Part shown: piece after piece, positions 54,027 to 55,780 of the stretch
How positions within the stretch are numbered: position 1 is the first letter of the stretch
Layout of the letters: every line of letters starts with the position of its first letter
Assembly (NCBI RefSeq): GCF_900103655.1
Contig: NZ_FMXC01000011.1
Location: 1-55,780 of the forward strand
Direction: 5' to 3'
Source of the DNA: Lactobacillus kefiranofaciens
GTDB taxonomy: Bacteria > Bacillota > Bacilli > Lactobacillales > Lactobacillaceae
Length of the DNA: 55,780 bases
Notes under the pieces: model-generated
The model's input: only the letters and a program-made list of their open reading frames with translations
Database searches by the model: none
What the model was told of the DNA's origin: nothing
Program-made: the position numbers and the translations under genes

Positions 54027-55085
54027 ATGTTAGGATTTTCAGTTTATCTCGGACATGAATTAACGTCTGAAGATTATAATTATTTGCTGACGATGCGAAA
54101 TAGTGGATTCGCGTGCGTCTTTACGCAGCTTGAGGCACCTGATACAGATAGAGAAACAATCTTGAAGCGGCTAAGTAACTTGACTGATTGGTGTCAAAAG
54201 TTAGATTTAAAAATTGGAGCAGATGTCTCAGAAGAGATTCTGCAGAAACTAGATATTAATGTCAATAGCGTGGAGCAGATCAAGAGTCTGAATTTGACTG
54301 GCTTGAGGGTTGATGATGGTTTTTCAATCGAGATGATCGCTAAGCTCTCTAAGGAAATGCCAATTGTGCTTAATGCTAGCACGATCACACAAGAGGATAT
54401 TGACAATCTAAAGTACAGCAATGCAAATTTTGATAGATTAACGGCAGGGCATAATTTTTATCCGCGGCCCGAGACTGGATTGGATGCTTCTTGGATGCAG
54501 AAGCGTAACAAGTGGCTGCATCAATATGACTTAAAGACTGCCGCTTTTGTTGCGGGGAATGGCAAATTGCGTGGTCCGCTTTTTGCTGGACTGCCTACTT
54601 TAGAAAAACAGAGATATGAGAATCCACTAGCTGCTATATTAGAGCTGCAACAGTACGATTGTGATCATGTTTTTATCGGTGATCCACAATTAACGCGGGA
54701 TGCGATTGAGACGATCACAGATTATGAAAAGGAAGATGCCATTACTCTGCATCTTGATACTGAGATTCTTGAGTTATTTGAAAATGAGTGGCATAATAGA
54801 CCAGATGTGGCCCGGGATGTCGTTAGACTGCAGGAGAGCAGGAAGAAGCATGTACTATCTACAGAACCACAGGACAATATTTATGCTCGACCTAAAGGCA
54901 GCGTAACGATTGATAATAGTCTATATCAACGCTACGAAGGTGAAATTGAAATTACCAAGCGTGATTTGCCTTGTGATAAAAAAGTTAATGTACTGGGACA
55001 AGTGAAAGATTATGACTTAGCTTTATTAGACCATATTGGCTCTAGTACACGGGTAATTTTTCGAAAAGCAAATAAAGAAAAGTAG
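54027..55085 (+). CDS. MupG-family (DUF871) TIM-barrel protein
   Basis: A 352-residue protein. The N-terminal TIM barrel (about 1-230) starts LGFSVYLGHELTSEDYNYL and has GADVSEEIL, GLRVDDGFS, LTAGHNFYPRPETGLD. The small C-terminal beta domain is the second MupG domain. Characterised members cleave 6-phospho-N-acetylmuramyl glycosides in cell-wall sugar recycling. No MurNAc PTS or etherase is in the window. GAGGAT ribosome site. Confidence 0.88.
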   Translation: MLGFSVYLGHELTSEDYNYLLTMRNSGFACVFTQLEAPDTDRETILKRLSNLTDWCQKLDLKIGADVSEEILQKLDINVNSVEQIKSLNLTGLRVDDGFSIEMIAKLSKEMPIVLNASTITQEDIDNLKYSNANFDRLTAGHNFYPRPETGLDASWMQKRNKWLHQYDLKTAAFVAGNGKLRGPLFAGLPTLEKQRYENPLAAILELQQYDCDHVFIGDPQLTRDAIETITDYEKEDAITLHLDTEILELFENEWHNRPDVARDVVRLQESRKKHVLSTEPQDNIYARPKGSVTIDNSLYQRYEGEIEITKRDLPCDKKVNVLGQVKDYDLALLDHIGSSTRVIFRKANKEK

Positions 55086-55093
55086 AAATAAGA

Positions 55094-55129
55094 CGCGAAC
55101 TATTTCCTAGGGAATAGTTCGTATTTTTT
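55094..55129 (+). terminator. Terminator after MupG
   Basis: GCGAACTATTCC-type and GGAATAGTTCG arms pair around CTAG and are followed by TATTTTTT. Confidence 0.85.
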
Positions 55130-55143
55130 ATGTTGAAAATATC

Positions 55144-55176
55144 AAAAAAAGCGATGGAATTAAAACCCATCGCTTA
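55144..55176 (-). terminator. Terminator of the tRNA operon
   Basis: AAGCGATGG and CCATCGCTT pair around GTTTTAATT and end in TTTTT on the minus strand. Confidence 0.88.
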
Positions 55177-55185
55177 AATATATTA

Positions 55186-55259
55186 TCGGGAAAACAGGAT
55201 TCGAACCTGCGACCCCCTGGTCCCAAACCAGGTGCTCTACCAAACTGAGCCATTTCCCG
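55186..55259 (-). tRNA. tRNA-Pro (UGG)
   Basis: A 74-nt cloverleaf with acceptor CGGGAAA/TTTCCCG, anticodon loop TTTGGGA (anticodon TGG) on CCTGG/CCAGG, and T-loop GTTCGAATC. CCA is not encoded. Confidence 0.96.
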
Positions 55260-55267
55260 TTTTTAAG

Positions 55268-55341
55268 TGCGCCCTGAAGGATTTGAACCTTCAACCTTCT
55301 GATTCGTAGTCAGACACTCTATCCAGTTGCGCTAAGGGCGC
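55268..55341 (-). tRNA. tRNA-Arg (ACG)
   Basis: A 74-nt cloverleaf with acceptor GCGCCCT/AGGGCGC, anticodon loop CTACGAA (ACG, read as ICG) on TCTGA/TCAGA, and T-loop GTTCAAATC. Eight bases upstream of tRNA-Pro in the same operon. Confidence 0.96.
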
Positions 55342-55396
55342 ATCTATCAACTCAATTAGTATAGCACAAAAGCGTGTGATGCCCAATTATTTTTTA

Positions 55397-55423
55397 GAAA
55401 AAAGACGAGCATTAAGCTCGCTT
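55397..55423 (-). terminator. Terminator of SLAP-like copy 2
   Basis: GCGAGC and GCTCG pair around TTAAT and end in TCTTTTTT on the minus strand. It differs from the terminator of copy 1, so the duplication boundary lies before it. Confidence 0.7.
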
Positions 55424-55481
55424 TCTTCATGATATTCATTATGTAAGAATTGTTAATTGAATTTAAATTGATCTAGAAGAA

Positions 55482-55780
55482 TTAGTCCTTGACAACGTCT
55501 TTAACGTTCAACCATTGGATCTTAACGATCTTCTTGCCATTGGCCTTCTTAACAGCCTTAGCAGTGAAGGTTGAACCCATTGAAACTTTCTTGTTGGTCT
55601 TCTTGCCGTTAGCGTTTAAAACGCTAACTTTTTGGTTCTTAGTATCCTTAACAGTAACAAAGATCTTGTTGCCTTTCTTGATTGAAGGGTTAGCAGGAGC
55701 AACTTCTGAAACACCAAGCTTTGGAGCGTTGAAGCTAGCAGCTTGAGCAACTGAGCTGACACCTAACAAACTCATTGAAG
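55482..55780 (-). CDS. Small exported SLAP-like surface protein, copy 2 (partial)
   Basis: A near-identical, oppositely oriented copy of the protein at 6507-6860. The window ends inside its signal peptide, so about 18 N-terminal residues are missing. Differences visible: APA for APT, GNK for GDK, KKANG for KKTNG, and loss of three residues before QWLNVKDVV. The downstream 55 bp (55430-55481) match the 3' flank of copy 1, so the duplication includes non-coding DNA. Role as for copy 1: wall-associated exported protein, unknown activity. Confidence 0.75.
   Translation of the reverse strand, partial: SMSLLGVSSVAQAASFNAPKLGVSEVAPANPSIKKGNKIFVTVKDTKNQKVSVLNANGKKTNKKVSMGSTFTAKAVKKANGKKIVKIQWLNVKDVVKD

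Noticed and set aside
55186-55341. tRNA genes as an attachment site for an integrated element
   Set aside because: No integrase gene or repeated tRNA 3' end is visible in the window.

Overview
The window looks like a chromosomal segment of a low-GC lactobacillus of the acidophilus/helveticus/crispatus group. The grounds are an AT-rich composition, strong AGGAGG ribosome sites, a complete dltXABCD operon, small SLAP-like exported proteins, an asparagine T-box, a HrcA/CIRCE heat-shock element, and IS982 and ISLre2 insertion-sequence remnants. I see no CRISPR array, prophage or rRNA.

Layout. 1-6.9 kb: an ISLre2 transposase end, an aldo/keto reductase, an ECF S component, a YdcF-like membrane protein followed by a frameshifted ABC exporter, a CPBP protease and a small SLAP-like secreted protein. 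7-12.7 kb: an Rgg-like regulator beside an MFS gene cut by a nonsense codon, a 39-aa peptide gene with a palindromic promoter, a structured small RNA, and a second Rgg-like regulator divergent from an ABC exporter. 12.8-17.2 kb: a Kef/Nap antiporter with a hairpin leader, a P1B-type metal ATPase and a CbpB/DarB-like CBS protein. 17.2-17.7 kb: two related small RNAs on the minus strand with an anti-Shine-Dalgarno/anti-AUG linker. 17.8-24.8 kb: cell-envelope cluster dltXABCD plus a DltE-like hydrolase. 24.9-28.1 kb: a broken DUF898-type gene, a third Rgg-like regulator that has lost its start codon, a divergent 31-aa peptide, a dead IS982 copy and a structured RNA. 28.2-37.6 kb: DUF975, GH25 lysozyme, flippase, an orphan RHH protein, a doubly broken ABC transporter operon, a PTS IIC and a DUF915 hydrolase. 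37.7-43.7 kb: a CIRCE-controlled Clp ATPase and two amino-acid permeases. 43.8-50.2 kb: an AAA/wHTH ATPase and the sorbitol (gut) operon with a nonsense codon in its regulator. 50.4-55.8 kb: a PuuD-like amidotransferase with a permease, asnA with a T-box, MupG, tRNA-Pro, tRNA-Arg, and an inverted second copy of the SLAP-like gene.

The dlt genes, DltE-like hydrolase, GH25, flippase and MupG all act on the envelope. The gut genes form a complete sorbitol uptake and oxidation pathway whose regulator is interrupted. Eight loci are disrupted by nonsense codons, small indels or loss of a start codon, so the segment is decaying. The most unusual material is regulatory: three Rgg-like regulators, two of them with perfect palindromes and one of those also with a short peptide gene; the tandem anti-SD small RNAs; and the pseudoknot-capable RNA before the DUF975 gene.
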